A DNA stretch of 64,000 nucleotides, taken from Branchiostoma floridae. Taxonomy: Eukaryota; Chordata; Leptocardii; Amphioxiformes; Branchiostomatidae. The notes under the pieces are model-generated. The model did not search any database and was not told where the DNA came from. It saw nothing but the letters and a program-made list of their open reading frames with translations. This document shows positions 1 through 9,939 of this stretch, one piece after another. The DNA is taken from contig NC_049988.1 of assembly GCF_000003815.2 (NCBI RefSeq), positions 13,444,671 through 13,508,670 of the forward strand. The letters run 5' to 3'. Within the stretch, counting starts at the first letter, position 1; every line of letters starts with the position of its first letter. The position numbers and the translations under genes were made by a program.

Positions 1-360
1 TCTGGGAAAGTACGAACTTTTTAACACATCGATCCTAGGTTGGTAACTCTGGTATTTGAAGGCATGACTGTTCCTTGTTCTTTTTTGAGCTGGATACTCA
101 TCATATCAGTCGATAGTCCACCAGTTTATTGGTCATTTTGTACATCATGCAAAGTCTTGACATTTTTCTTCAAGGTCTGCCCACAGGTAAGCAGGTCATG
201 TGAGGAACTAATCTCTAAGAAGATCCTGGACAGGGGACAGACAGTATCTATGTCCCGAAACAATCTCGACTTGCAAAGCAAGCTCCAGCTCCATTGGCCA
301 CAGTATCTTACTGGACTGTGCCTAACTGCGCTAGAAAAATGCCTTTTGTCTATGATGCAA
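1..360 (+). repeat. Dispersed repeat in intron 1 of array copy 1 (partial)
   Basis: This stretch reappears almost unchanged in intron 1 of copy 2 (about 5313-5920), copy 3 (about 10250-10860), copy 4 (about 14687-15260) and copy 5 (about 19594-20190). It was therefore present before those copies duplicated. In copy 6 it has been deleted together with most of intron 1. The window starts inside it. A short open frame across it is not conserved in the other copies, so I do not call it coding. Confidence 0.7.
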
Positions 361-661
361 ACATTAGTATGTTATTGGAAATCGCAGTGAAATCGCAGTG
401 AAAATCACAGTGTACAATGATTGAAACTGCATAAAAAATATTTCAAGTGAAAAGAGAATGATACTTGGCACAACATAGGTATGAAAGTATAAAACATATG
501 ATTTTGAGCCACTTTACGCATGCCTGGCACAATCTGTAGTATCGCCATTTGGCCTATTTGGTTTGTCCTGAGATACTAGTACCTGCTTAACACGTCAATT
601 GTCTGTGTTGTAGAAAGGTACAAGATGTAGACTGGTGTTTTTCTCCATTCTATCTATCCAG

Positions 662-3600
662 GCATAACCTTCGTTTCGGCAATTTTGGATCACATCGCGG
701 GTTTCTGAACAAACTGGACAACCACCCTGAGGAAACTGCGCTGTGTCAGTACCCACGGAACGACGATACCGAGTACACAGACGTAATGCCCATGGCGGCG
801 TACTACCCGGGGCAGACGGTCGTCCTAACCCACCCCACAAACGTACTACCTCTCTTTCATTACCAGTCCGATATGATTTCATAATTAGCAAGACTGAGTG
901 GACTAGTATCCAAATTCCAATGTTTGGAAGTTAAATTAAAAACAGTGTGGACGTACACAACAAAATGGCTGCACTAAAATGCGCTTGAAAATCGAGCCAA
1001 CTTTGCAATTTTTTGCCAACTTTTACTTGCGTTACACTGACGTGCGATGGACGGGTGAAGTACTAGTACATGACCTCTACATTTAGTAACTTATGCCTTT
1101 ATCTAGATGTGCATCGGGAAAATAGATATATCCGACAATGATAGCGTTCATTCAAGTGCTTTTGTTTTCTCTCGCATGACAAGAGGTCCGATATTCAAGT
1201 ACTGTTTGTCTTAAAGCATGTGTTATATTTACGTTTTTTTCGGTATATACTTTATACCTCCCTCATATTAGGCAAAAATCGATCGGACGACGATTCTGCG
1301 GCAATCGCCCGAGCCTCGCTTATCATAATAACTTTCTTGCACAACAATTGTACAAGGTACAAAGTATAGCTTATATGTGACAGGGACGGTTTTCAAGTGA
1401 AAAATGCGCGCAACCCTCTGTCGATCTTTGATATGGCCGATCCGAAGTTCTATCCATACGCCCGAAGATCGTGGATAATGTGAGGGAGGTATAACGGACG
1501 GGTGCTTTACAAATGATTTAGTTGTGCTTAAAGATCAGAATCCATGTGTGTTGTCGATATGTTGTACGGATGTTGCACGTAATTGTTGACCCACGATATG
1601 CCAATGACTGTCTTTTACCAGGGCCACGTGGCAGATGCGAGATGCAAGAACACCAACATCTACGACACAGAGAATCTGATCTTCGTGGTGGACGGAGACG
1701 AGGACCCCTGCTGTATCAACTCTACCAAACTCATAGTGGTTGAGGACATGGGAATATCGCCATATGGTTTGTATTGAGATACTTCTTTACTTAAGGGTTC
1801 GTATCATAATCAACGACGTTTATGTACTTATTCAAGCCCTACAACTAACACATGTGTCATCATCTAATGCAGCTCATAAAGAATATTAGCCACAGAACGG
1901 CAATTTGCATGTTATTCCATTTTTTACAAAACTGGATGCTTTGCTTTTTCGCTACGTATACGGTCCCATATGGAGAAAGAAGCCCTACGGGTAAATCTAT
2001 GGGCACCTTCGAACGTGACCCCTGCATGGCCACGTGGGACACGCTGCGACAACAGAGCTATATTTAGGCACAGCCGGGCCCCTGGATTATTCTAACTTAC
2101 ATTTAAGATAAATCCGGAACCCGGCTACAAATAATATGCTCCTTGAATGTTGGAATGGAATGGAATGCAATAGAATTGTTTTATCTTATTTGGTAGAAAA
2201 CTGCCAAAGCCTCAGTAAATTTGAAATATATTTCATATTTTGACATTCAGGGCCTGACATCGATCCTGTGCTGACCACCACCTACCCGAAGCCTGGGTTC
2301 CAGAACGCCCCCAAGTTCTGTGAGGATCCAGGAAGCGCCATGGGGACGTACAATTTCACCATTCCGCTGGACATGAAACCAGGTCAGGGTTTATATTAAA
2401 CGTTATTTAGTGTTTTTGGCTTGTGGACCAATTAATTGGACATAACCAACTTGTTTTGGCATCCGTCTGTCTCGGAAGACAATGGAGGCAGACAGGGTGG
2501 GTTTAAGGCGACCCGTCTGCCTGGCCTGCACTTTTTAAGGTGAAGGAGGGGTGTGCACTTCCTTCTCCACCACCCTCTCGTCCACTGGTGCACTTAGTCC
2601 TACAGGGGCAATTGTTTGCAACGTGTAAGACGGCCCCAGCAGATGCAGGTTTGTTATTTGGAGTTTCCGTCTCCTAGGAGGACTTCCGACCAAGGATGTA
2701 AGGGGTTCCTCCTACCCCTGACTCGTGTGTCATGGCGGGTGCGTCATGCCCGAACATGCCCCTATGGCCTGTCACCACAACAAGGCCTGTCACTGCCACT
2801 AGCCGAAGCTATGTACTCATTTACACCTGAGATAGGTGAGGAAAGTCGTGTAAAGTGCCTTTCCCAAGGGCACAAGATCGGTGACACGGCAAGCGGATTT
2901 GAACCCGGGACCTCTCGGGCCTGAGACCAACGCGCTCCCGATCGTGCCACGCGGTCCCACAATAACCAACATAACCAACTACATTCTCTCATATTAGCAA
3001 ATTTTAGCCTTCTAACAACAACATTTTGTTTTATGGGGGGGGGGGGGGCGCTGACTCGCGATTTTCAACATTGGCGAAGGTTCTTTACAAGTTCGACACG
3101 GAAAGTCCTGTATTGGCGTCAGAGAACCTTAGGCAATGTTAAAAATCGCAACCTAGAGTCAGATCAGCTAGAAGTCCTCGTATGAGGCTAAAGCTAAGGG
3201 CACAACCCGCCGTACGTGCAATTTGTCCGTACGTTTTTGGGAGGCCACGTCCACCACATATTTCTGAAAACGTTCAGGCTGTACAGGGCAGGATTCCCTA
3301 CGCGTTTGTACGGAGGCGGCACTTACCACTTACGGACCCCAAAAGATTGCCCACGTTTTGACACGTAGACAACACGCAGTTGCACGTACGGCGGGTTGTG
3401 CCCTTAGATTAAGCAAATACCATCCTCCACAGGCCGCCACACCTTCGTCTGGAAGTGGATCCGGGCTACTTGGGTCAGCCCCTTCACCACCTGCTGGGAG
3501 GCTGACGTGTTCGCCACCAAGGCGGAGAGAGACGCGCACTACACAGCTACGGTACATCAGTACCTCCATAAATGATGGATATTCATGGAGGTTATGTTTT

Positions 3601-4212
3601 CACTAGCGTTTGTGCGTCCGTTTGTTTGCCAACAAGATATCTCAGGAACGGCTGGATGCATTGGTTTCATACTGTTGCGTGAAAAATGGAAACGATTCGG
3701 TCCCTTTGGTACTGCAGCGGAACTTCTAGTCTTGATATCTCGTGTTCTGAACAAGCTACGGTTACAGTTTCTGGGTGTTAGGTAGCTCTTGTGTTCGGGA
3801 AGAAGTAACATAAGTAGGGGTATTAGTTTTAGAATTACAGTGGCATTTGTGTAAAAAAAATCCAAAGAGGATATGCGCCCATTTGCGCCATTTAGTGTGT
3901 TTTTTTTCGTCGAAGGGTCTGCGATAAGTTTGATACAGATTTTTTTCTAAAAGCCTAGAAGACAACAGTACACAGGTGAAGAAACTATACATGTATCTTT
4001 TTTGATTGCCTTTCACAAATATCCAGACTTGAAGCATTGGAACAATAACAAGATTTGATACGAGTCATACCTCGAAGTATAATCGTTCCCCTTCCCTGTC
4101 CCTCCAGGGCCAGTCTACCGTAGATCTGTGGGACTTCTACCAGATCAACACCATTGTTGACGGCCAGATCGTGGATCCGATAGATCCTGTGGATCAGATC
4201 CTCATCGGTTGA
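662..4212 (+). CDS. Array copy 1: secreted His-N-terminal protein, type A (exons 2-6; exon 1 outside window)
   Basis: Coding exons are 662-842, 1622-1766, 2251-2382, 3433-3551 and 4108-4212, each bounded by AG/GT and ending in TGA. Exon 1, with the signal peptide, lies upstream of the window. Exon 2 carries MPMAAYYPGQTVVLTHPTN; exon 3 starts GHVADARC and holds DGDEDPCC; exon 5 holds GRHTFVWKW and PFTTCWEADV. These are the positions that suggest a copper His-brace fold: the second His is the second codon of exon 3, and a Phe precedes the late Cys and Asp-Val strand. Exon 3 lacks the extra codon of type B copies. Intron 4 contains a SINE and a TIR element, and intron 2 a small TIR element. The exon structure is secure because it repeats in eight paralogues; the biochemical role is inference. 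Confidence 0.88.
1255..1491. mobile_element. Small TIR element in intron 2 of copy 1
   Basis: The ends are inverted repeats beginning TACCTCCCTCA and ending TGAGGGAGGTA, flanked by TA on both sides. Copy 6 has the uninterrupted site near 26471. Copies 2 and 4 keep only the left part, including the GATCAGACGACG segment, followed by a deletion. The same TIR family flanks the N gap at 60067-60428. No coding capacity is seen, so it is non-autonomous. Confidence 0.7.
2451..2970 (-). mobile_element. tRNA-headed SINE in intron 4 of copy 1
   Basis: Copy 1 has about 520 bp here that the other copies lack. The insertion is flanked by ATAACCAAC at 2442-2450 and again at 2962-2970 and 2971-2979, which is a target-site duplication. 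On the minus strand the first 75 bases (about 2960 down to 2885) look like a tRNA: a box A-like TGGCACGATCGGGAG and a box B-like GGTTCAAATCC. That is the usual internal Pol III promoter of a tRNA-derived SINE. The tail ends near GCCAAAACAAG. Confidence 0.75.
3035..3160. repeat. Poly-G tract plus imperfect palindrome in intron 4
   Basis: Fourteen G (3035-3048) precede a foldback. The left arm at 3058-3084 (GCGATTTTCAACATTGG...) pairs with the right arm at 3123-3149 (...CAATGTTAAAAATCGC). The palindrome occurs in intron 4 of the other type A copies and copies 3 and 6, and copy 5 keeps a shortened form. G-run length varies: 17 at 7905-7921, 16 at 17259-17274, 10 at 27487-27496, absent in copies 3 and 5. 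It looks like an old foldback element present before the duplications. Confidence 0.6.
3192..3409. mobile_element. Harbinger-like MITE just upstream of exon 5, copy 1
   Basis: Inverted ends AGCTAAGGGCACAACCCGCC and its complement are flanked by TAA at 3189-3191 and 3410-3412. The same insertion sits in copies 2, 4 and 6. Copies 3 and 5 have a plain GAGGCTAACCAAATAC at this point, which is the empty site or a clean loss. A 3-bp TAA/TTA duplication is typical of PIF/Harbinger transposons. There is no transposase, so it is a non-autonomous copy. The right end lies 23 bp before the exon 5 acceptor and must be compatible with splicing. Confidence 0.75.
3562..3870 (+). repeat. ACCTCCAT-type element fragment at start of intron 5
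   Basis: It starts 10 bp after the exon 5 donor with ACCTCCATAAATG and an inverted CATGGAGGTTATG, then AACAAGAT, GGCTGGATGCATTGG and GGTACTGCAGC motifs. These motifs recur in order in the full-length elements at 25228-26456 and 41690-42758. Equivalent fragments start at 8448, 13023, 17791, 22310 and 28010 in copies 2-6, so the insertion predates the expansion of copies 1-6. Confidence 0.6.
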
Positions 4213-4243
4213 TGGATGGATCAGGCCTCCATGACGTCATCGA

Positions 4244-4249
4244 AATAAA
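4244..4249 (+). terminator. Poly(A) signal of copy 1
   Basis: AATAAA lies 31 bp after the TGA stop and is kept at the same place in copies 2-6. A palindromic TGACGTCA sits between stop and signal, but it is not preserved in copies 2, 4 and 5. Confidence 0.7.
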
Positions 4250-4667
4250 TTTCAAACTGTGAAATATCATAGTGGCTTAATTCTTTGTTTCTGATATCTA
4301 TGTTTACCACAATCAAGTTCAAAACCAAGGTGACATAACGGATATAATTGACAGTTACTATGCTACAGCTGAAATGTGAAGCTTGATGTGTTACGCCGAA
4401 GGGCGGTTATACCGACCCTTGCTATACTGATACAGAAAAGGGATAGACAAAAGGTCTTTACCACATACCTGCATGCACCTGTTCTACAGCATATCAAAGC
4501 TAATGTCAATATTTAGTGCCGTTTATTTGTTTTTTATCCCCATTACTTCACACTAGTTTGTGTGCTTATCTGTAATGACGGTTTTAAATGACGCCATACG
4601 GTAACTATGAAATAAAACGGGTCGGCTTCTCTTCGTTCCTCTATAAGACCAAGTGTTGTCCCTCGCG

Positions 4668-4735
4668 ATGTGACTGGATCAGATCAGTCAGTCCGGATAC
4701 ACCAGGCTTGTGACCTATAAGTACAAACCGGCAGT
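4668..4735 (+). promoter_or_regulatory. Conserved distal upstream module of copy 2
   Basis: This block about 270-330 bp before the start codon includes GTCCGGATACACC, CTTGTGACCTATAA and ACAAACCGG. It is found before copies 3, 5 and 6, partly before copy 4, and in divergent copy 8 at 56665-56733 at nearly the same distance. The introns of copy 8 do not align with these copies, so the block looks selectively kept. A regulatory role is inference. Confidence 0.5.
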
Positions 4736-4870
4736 ATCCAAGTTCACCGGTGCACAGTTAATACACCGTCCGGAACTGGCTTAGTGTGGTACAGGTACAC
4801 CCTCTGCTTGGTGTTATCATGTACATATAATCATTGTCAACATTCGCTGCCGCTGATGTGATGCAATTCC

Positions 4871-4910
4871 CAGGAGAGGTGGGAGACCTTCCTGTCGTTC
4901 CCATCCTGCC
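4871..4910 (+). promoter_or_regulatory. Conserved proximal upstream module of copy 2
   Basis: AGGTGGGAGACCTTCC followed by GTTCCCATCCTGCC lies about 90-130 bp before the start codon. Versions occur before copies 2-6, copy 8 (about 56855-56893) and copy 9 (about 60694-60737), but not before copy 7. Confidence 0.5.
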
Positions 4911-4929
4911 ATAGCAAAGGGTAGGCAAA

Positions 4930-4938
4930 TATATATAT
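4930..4938 (+). promoter_or_regulatory. TATA box of copy 2
   Basis: An AT-rich TATATATAT lies 72 bp before the ATG. A TATA-like sequence sits 70-72 bp before the ATG in copies 2-6, 8 and 9, which supports a shared core promoter with a short 5' UTR containing GCAGTGTTGCGTCCTGTCG. Confidence 0.65.
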
Positions 4939-5001
4939 TGCAACTTGTACAGACGACGAGAAACAGTTGGCAGTTGTGAGCAGTGTTGCGTCCTGTCGAA
5001 A

Positions 5002-8000
5002 ATGAAGCTCTTCGTCGCGCTCTTGGCTGTCGGGCTGCCTGCCCTGGCCGCCGCCCACTCCTGGATCGTCTGTACGGACTACCTGGAGAACAACGGCTGG
5101 TACTGGGACCAGGCCAAGTGCAGGGGATGGCCAAGGGGTGCCCACAGGTAAGAGCTAATCATCATTTAGTTATGGACAGCAAAAGCTAGATAAAACGTTT
5201 GGGTCTTCGTATGCAACTTGAGTAACTTTGTGTTGGGAAATGGGCATAGCGACGACCTAGGAGAGACAGTGTAGTGGCTGTGATGGTCCCAAAGCTATCC
5301 TGGCCATGGTCGGTATCTGTATCTGTATATATAGCCGTTATAACCGCTCTTCGGCGTAACACACCAGCTTCGTAGGCACGCGGTGCGGCAGCAGCTGTTT
5401 ATATTACACTGAACGACCCGTCACACCTAACCTTTGCACATCTATCTGCAAGCGTTTCCTAAAAGTATCCACTGAAGATGCCCCTACTGTGCTAGGTGAT
5501 AGCAAATTCCACTCCACGATATTTCTAGGAAAGTACGAACTTTTTAACACATCGATCCTAGGTTGGTAACTCTGATACTTGAAGGCATGACTGTTTCTTG
5601 TTCTTTTTTGAGCTGGATACCCATCATATCAGTCGATACGTCCACCATTTTATTGGTCATTTTGTACATCATGCAAAATCTGGACATTTTCCTTCAAGGT
5701 CTGCCCACACGTAAGCAGGTCATGTGAGGACCTAATCTCTAAGAAGATCCTGGACAGGGGACAGACAGTATCTATGTACCGAAACAATCTCCACTTGCCA
5801 AGCAAGCTCCATTTGCCACAGCATCTTACTGGGCTGTGCCTAACTGCGCTAGAAAAATGCACCCGCTTTTCTACTTTCGGCTCCCCGCAATGCTTTTGTC
5901 TATGATGCCATTACTAGGATATTGGAAATCTCAGTAAAATCGCAGTGAAAATCGCAGTATACAATATTATTAATGATTGAAACTGCATCAAAAAATATAT
6001 CAAGTGAAAAGAGAATGATACTTGGCACAACATAGGTATGAAATTATAAAACATATGATTTTGAGCCACTTAACGAATGCCTGAGAAAATCTGTAGTATC
6101 GCCATTTGGCCTACTTGGTATTTGGTTTGTCCTGAGATACTGGTATCTGCTTAACACGTCAATTGTCTGTGTTGGAGAAACGGACAAGATGTAGACTGGT
6201 GTTGTTCTCCATTCTATCTATCCAGGCATAACCTTCGTTTCGGCGACTTTGGATCACATCGCGGGTTTCTGAACAAACTGGACAACCACCCCGAGGAAAC
6301 TGCGCTGTGTCAGTACCCACGGGGTGATAATCGGTTGTATACAGACGAGATGCCCATGGCGGCGTACTACCTGGGACAGAAGGTCGTCCTAACCCACCCT
6401 ACAAACGTACTACCTCTCTTTCATTACCAGTCTGATATGATTTCATAATTAGGAAGACTGAGTGAACTAGTATCCAAATTCCAATGTTTGGAAGTAAAAT
6501 TAACAACAGTGTGGACGTACACAACAAAATGGCTGCACTAAATTGCGCTTGAAAATCGAGCCAACTTTGCGATTTTTTGCCAACTTTTACTTGCGTTCAC
6601 ACTGACGTGCGATGTACGGGTGAAGTACTAGTACATGACCTCTACATTTAGTAACTTATGCCTTTATCTAGATGCGCATCGGGAAAATAGATATATCCGA
6701 CAATGATAGCGTTCATTCAAGTGCTTTTGTTTTCTCTCGCATGACAAGAGATCCGATATTCAAGTACTGTATGCCATAAAGCATGTGTTATATTTACGTT
6801 TTTTCAGTATATACTTTATACCTCCCTCACATTAGGCGAAAATCGATCAGACGACGGTTCTGTGGCAATCGCCCGAGCCTCGCTTACCATAATAACTTGC
6901 TTAAAGATCAGAATCCATGTGTGTTGTCGATATGTTGTACGGATGTTGCACGTATTTGTTGACCCACGATATGCCAATGACTGTCTTTTACCAGGGCCAT
7001 GTGGCAGATGCGAGATGCAAGAACACCAACATCTACGACACAGAGAATCTGATCTTCGTGGTGGACGGAGACGAGGACCCCTGCTGTATCAACTCTACCA
7101 AACTCATAGTGGTTGAGGACATGGGAATATCGCCATATGGTTTGTATTGAGATACTTCTTTACTTTAGGGTTCGTATCATAATCAACGACGTTTATGTAC
7201 TTATTCAAGCCCTACAACTAACCCATGTGTCATCATCTAATGCAGCTCATAAAGAATATTAGCCAGAGAACGGCAATTTGCATGTTATTCCATTTTTTTA
7301 CAAAACCGGATGCTTTGCTTTTTAGATACGTATACGGTCCCATACGGAGAAAGAAACCCTACGACTACGTGTGACTCTATGGGCTGTTTTTCTGCACCTT
7401 CGAACGTGACCCATGCGTGGCCACGTGGGACACGCTGCGACAACAGCCTATATTTAGGCACAGCCGGGCCCCTGGATTATTCTAACTTACATTTAAAATC
7501 AACCCGGAACCCGGCAACAAATAATATGCTCCTTGAATGTTGGAATGGTATGGAATGGAATAGAGTTGTTCTATCTTATTACGTAGAAAAGTGCCAAAGC
7601 CTCAGTAAATTTGAAATATATTTCATATTTTGACATTCAGGGCCTGACATCGACCCTGTGCTGACCACCACCTACCCGAAGCCTGGCTTCCAGAACGCAC
7701 CCAAGTTCTGTGAGAATCCAGGAAGCGCCATGGGGACGTACAACTTCACCATTCCGCTGGACATGAAACCAGGTCAGGGGTTATATTAACGTTATTTAGT
7801 GTATTTGGCTTGTGGACAAAATAATTGGACAGAACCAACTACATTCTCTCATATTAGCAAATTTTAGCCTCTTACGGAGCCTTCTAACAAGAACATTTTG
7901 TTCTGGGGGGGGGGGGGGGGGCTGACTCATGATTTTCAACATTGGCGACGGTTCTTTTTACAAGTTCGACGCCGAAAGTCCTGTCTTGGCGTTAGAGAAC

Positions 8001-9121
8001 CTTAGGCAATGTTAAAAATCGCAAACTAGAGTCAGATCAGCTAGAAGTCTTCGTATGAGGCTAAAGCTAAGGGCACAACCCGCCGTACATGCAATTTGTC
8101 CGTACGTTTTTTTTGGGGGGGGCGGGGACGCCACGTCCACCACATATTTCTGAAAACGTTCAGGCTGTACAGGGCAGGATTCCTTACGAGTTCGTACGGA
8201 GGCGGCACTTACCACTTACGGACCCCAAAAGATTGCCCACGTTTTGGCACGTAGACAACACGCAGTTGCACGTACGGCGGGTTGTGCCCTCAGCTTAAGC
8301 AAATACCATCCTCCACAGGCCGCCACACCTTCGTCTGGAAGTGGATCCGGGCCACCTGGGTCAGCCCCTTCACCACCTGCTGGGAGGCTGACGTGTACGC
8401 CACCAAGGCGGAGAGAGACGCGCACTACACAGCTACGGTACTTCAGTACCTCCATAAATGATGAATATTCATGCTATGTTTTCACTAGCGTTTGTGCGTC
8501 CGTTTGTTTGCCAACAAGATATCTCAGGAACGGCTGGATGCATTGGTTTCATACTGTTGCGTTGTTAAGGTTTGAAAAATGGAAAATGAAAAATGGATTC
8601 GGTCCCTTTGGTACTGCAGCGGAACTTACTTCTAGTCTTGATATCTCGAGTTCTGAACAAGCTACGGTAACAGTTTCTGAGTGTTAGGTAGCTCTTGTGT
8701 TCGGGAAGAAGTAACATAAGTAGGGGTATTAGTTTTAGAATTACAGTGGTATTTGTGGAAAAAAAATCCAAAGAGGATATGCGGCCATTTGCGCCATTTT
8801 GTGTTTTTTTTTTAATTTTCATCGAAGGGTCTGCGATAAGTTTGATACAGATTTTTTTTTCTGAAAGCCAAGAAGACAACAGTACACAGGTGAAGAAACT
8901 ATATCTTTTTTTGATTGCCTTTCACCAATATCCAGACTTGCAGCATTGGAACGATAACAAGATTTGATACGAGTCATACCTCGAAGTATAATCGTTCCCC
9001 TTCCCTGTCCCTCCAGGGCCAGTCTACCGTAGATCTGTGGGACTTCTACCAGATCAACACCATTGTTGACGGCCAGATCGTGGATCCGATAGATCCCGTG
9101 GATCAGATCCTCATCGGTTGA
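5002..9121 (+). CDS. Array copy 2: secreted His-N-terminal protein, type A (candidate copper His-brace protein)
   Basis: This is the first complete copy: exons 5002-5147, 6226-6406, 6995-7139, 7641-7772, 8319-8437 and 9017-9121, 275 residues. The start is the ATG of MKLFVALLAVGLPALAAA, an 18-residue signal peptide; cleavage after AAA would leave His19 as residue 1 (HSWIVCTDY). Other notable residues are His111 at the start of exon 3, the CC pair in DGDEDPCC, an N-glycosylation sequon in YNFTIP, G202-R-H-x4-W-x-W210, and PF219TTC222WEADV. N-terminal His, mid-protein His and a late Phe before C-x-x-x-D-V fit the copper site and last strand of lytic polysaccharide monooxygenases; family membership is inference. 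No transmembrane segment or GPI signal is seen. Exon 2 has an odd R-G-D-N-R-L segment where sisters read R-N-D-D-T-E. Intron 4 carries the TAA-flanked MITE. Confidence 0.9.
5313..5920 (+). repeat. Dispersed repeat in intron 1 of copy 2
   Basis: It begins with GTATCTGTATCTGTAT and continues through GGCGTAACACACCAGC. The front part also occurs alone near 34706-34773 and inverted in the spacers (for example about 4383-4440), so it is a repeat family and not just paralogy. The right boundary is uncertain. Confidence 0.55.
8065..8295. mobile_element. Harbinger-like MITE in intron 4 of copy 2
   Basis: Same insertion as at 3192-3409, flanked by TAA at 8062-8064 and 8296-8298, with inverted ends AGCTAAGGGCAC and GTGCCCTCAGCT. 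Its interior carries a G-rich expansion near 8115-8127. Confidence 0.75.
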
Positions 9122-9152
9122 TGGATGGATCAGGCCGCCATGATGTCATCGA

Positions 9153-9158
9153 AATAAA
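9153..9158 (+). terminator. Poly(A) signal of copy 2
   Basis: AATAAA 31 bp after the stop codon, same position as in the sister copies. Confidence 0.7.
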
Positions 9159-9869
9159 TTTCAAACTGTGAAATATCATAGTGGCTTGATTCTTTGTTTC
9201 TGATATCTATGAAGTTGAAAACCAAGGTGACTTAACGGGTATAATTGACAGTTACTATGCTACAGCTGAAATGCGAAGCTTGACGTGTTACGCCGAAGGG
9301 CGGTTATACCGACACTTGTTATACTGATACAGAAAAGGGATAGACAAAAGGTCTTTACATACCTGCATGCACCTGTTCTACAGCATATCAACGCTAATGT
9401 CAATATTTAGTGCCATTTATTTGTTTTTTATCCCCATTACTCCACACTAGTTTGTGTGTTTATCTGTAATGACGGTTTTAAATGACGCCATACGGTAACT
9501 ATGAAATAAAAGGGGTCGGCTTCTCTTCGTTCCTCTATGAGACCAAGTGTTGTCCCTCGAGATGTGACTAGATCAGATCAGTCAGTCCGGATACACCTGG
9601 CTTGTGACCTATAAGTACAAACCGGCAGTATCCAAGTTCACCGGTGCACAGTTTATACACCGTCCGGAACTGACTTTCTGTGGTACAGGTACATGTATCT
9701 TCAAATTTACTCTGGCCAGGTTTTCAACACCCTCTGCTTGGTGTTATCATGTACATATAATCATTGTCAACATTCGCTGCCGCTGATGTGATGCAATACC
9801 CAGGAGAGGTGGGAGACCTTCCTGTCGTTCCCATCCTGCCATAGCAAAGGGTAGGCAAATATATGTATT

Positions 9870-9878
9870 TATATATAG
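9870..9878 (+). promoter_or_regulatory. TATA box of copy 3
   Basis: TATATATAG lies 70 bp before the start codon. Confidence 0.65.
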
Positions 9879-9939
9879 CAACTTGTACAGACGACGAGAA
9901 ACAGTTGGCAGTTGTGAGCAGTGTTGCGTCCTGTCGAAA

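Larger units (their letters stand above)
4213..5001. other. Spacer between copies 1 and 2
   Basis: It holds the short 3' UTR of copy 1, an inverted piece of a dispersed repeat (about 4383-4440, complementary to the GCGTAACACACCAGCTT part of the intron 1 repeat), and the conserved upstream modules and TATA box of copy 2. I see no further gene. Confidence 0.6.
9122..9939. other. Spacer between copies 2 and 3
   Basis: It contains the 3' end of copy 2, the inverted dispersed-repeat piece, and the two upstream modules of copy 3. Long minus-strand open frames across it and exon 1 are shadows. No other gene is seen. Confidence 0.6.

Noticed and set aside
2885-2960. Functional tRNA gene on the minus strand
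   Set aside because: It is the head of a 520-bp insertion with target duplications, so a SINE.
4233-4240. TGACGTCA as a CRE enhancer element
   Set aside because: It lies in the 3' UTR and is mutated in copies 2, 4 and 5; probably chance.
5002-9121. Assignment of the array protein to animal AA15 LPMOs
   Set aside because: AA15 proteins begin with a different H-G-R-L-type start and cysteine pattern; only the general His-brace layout is shared.
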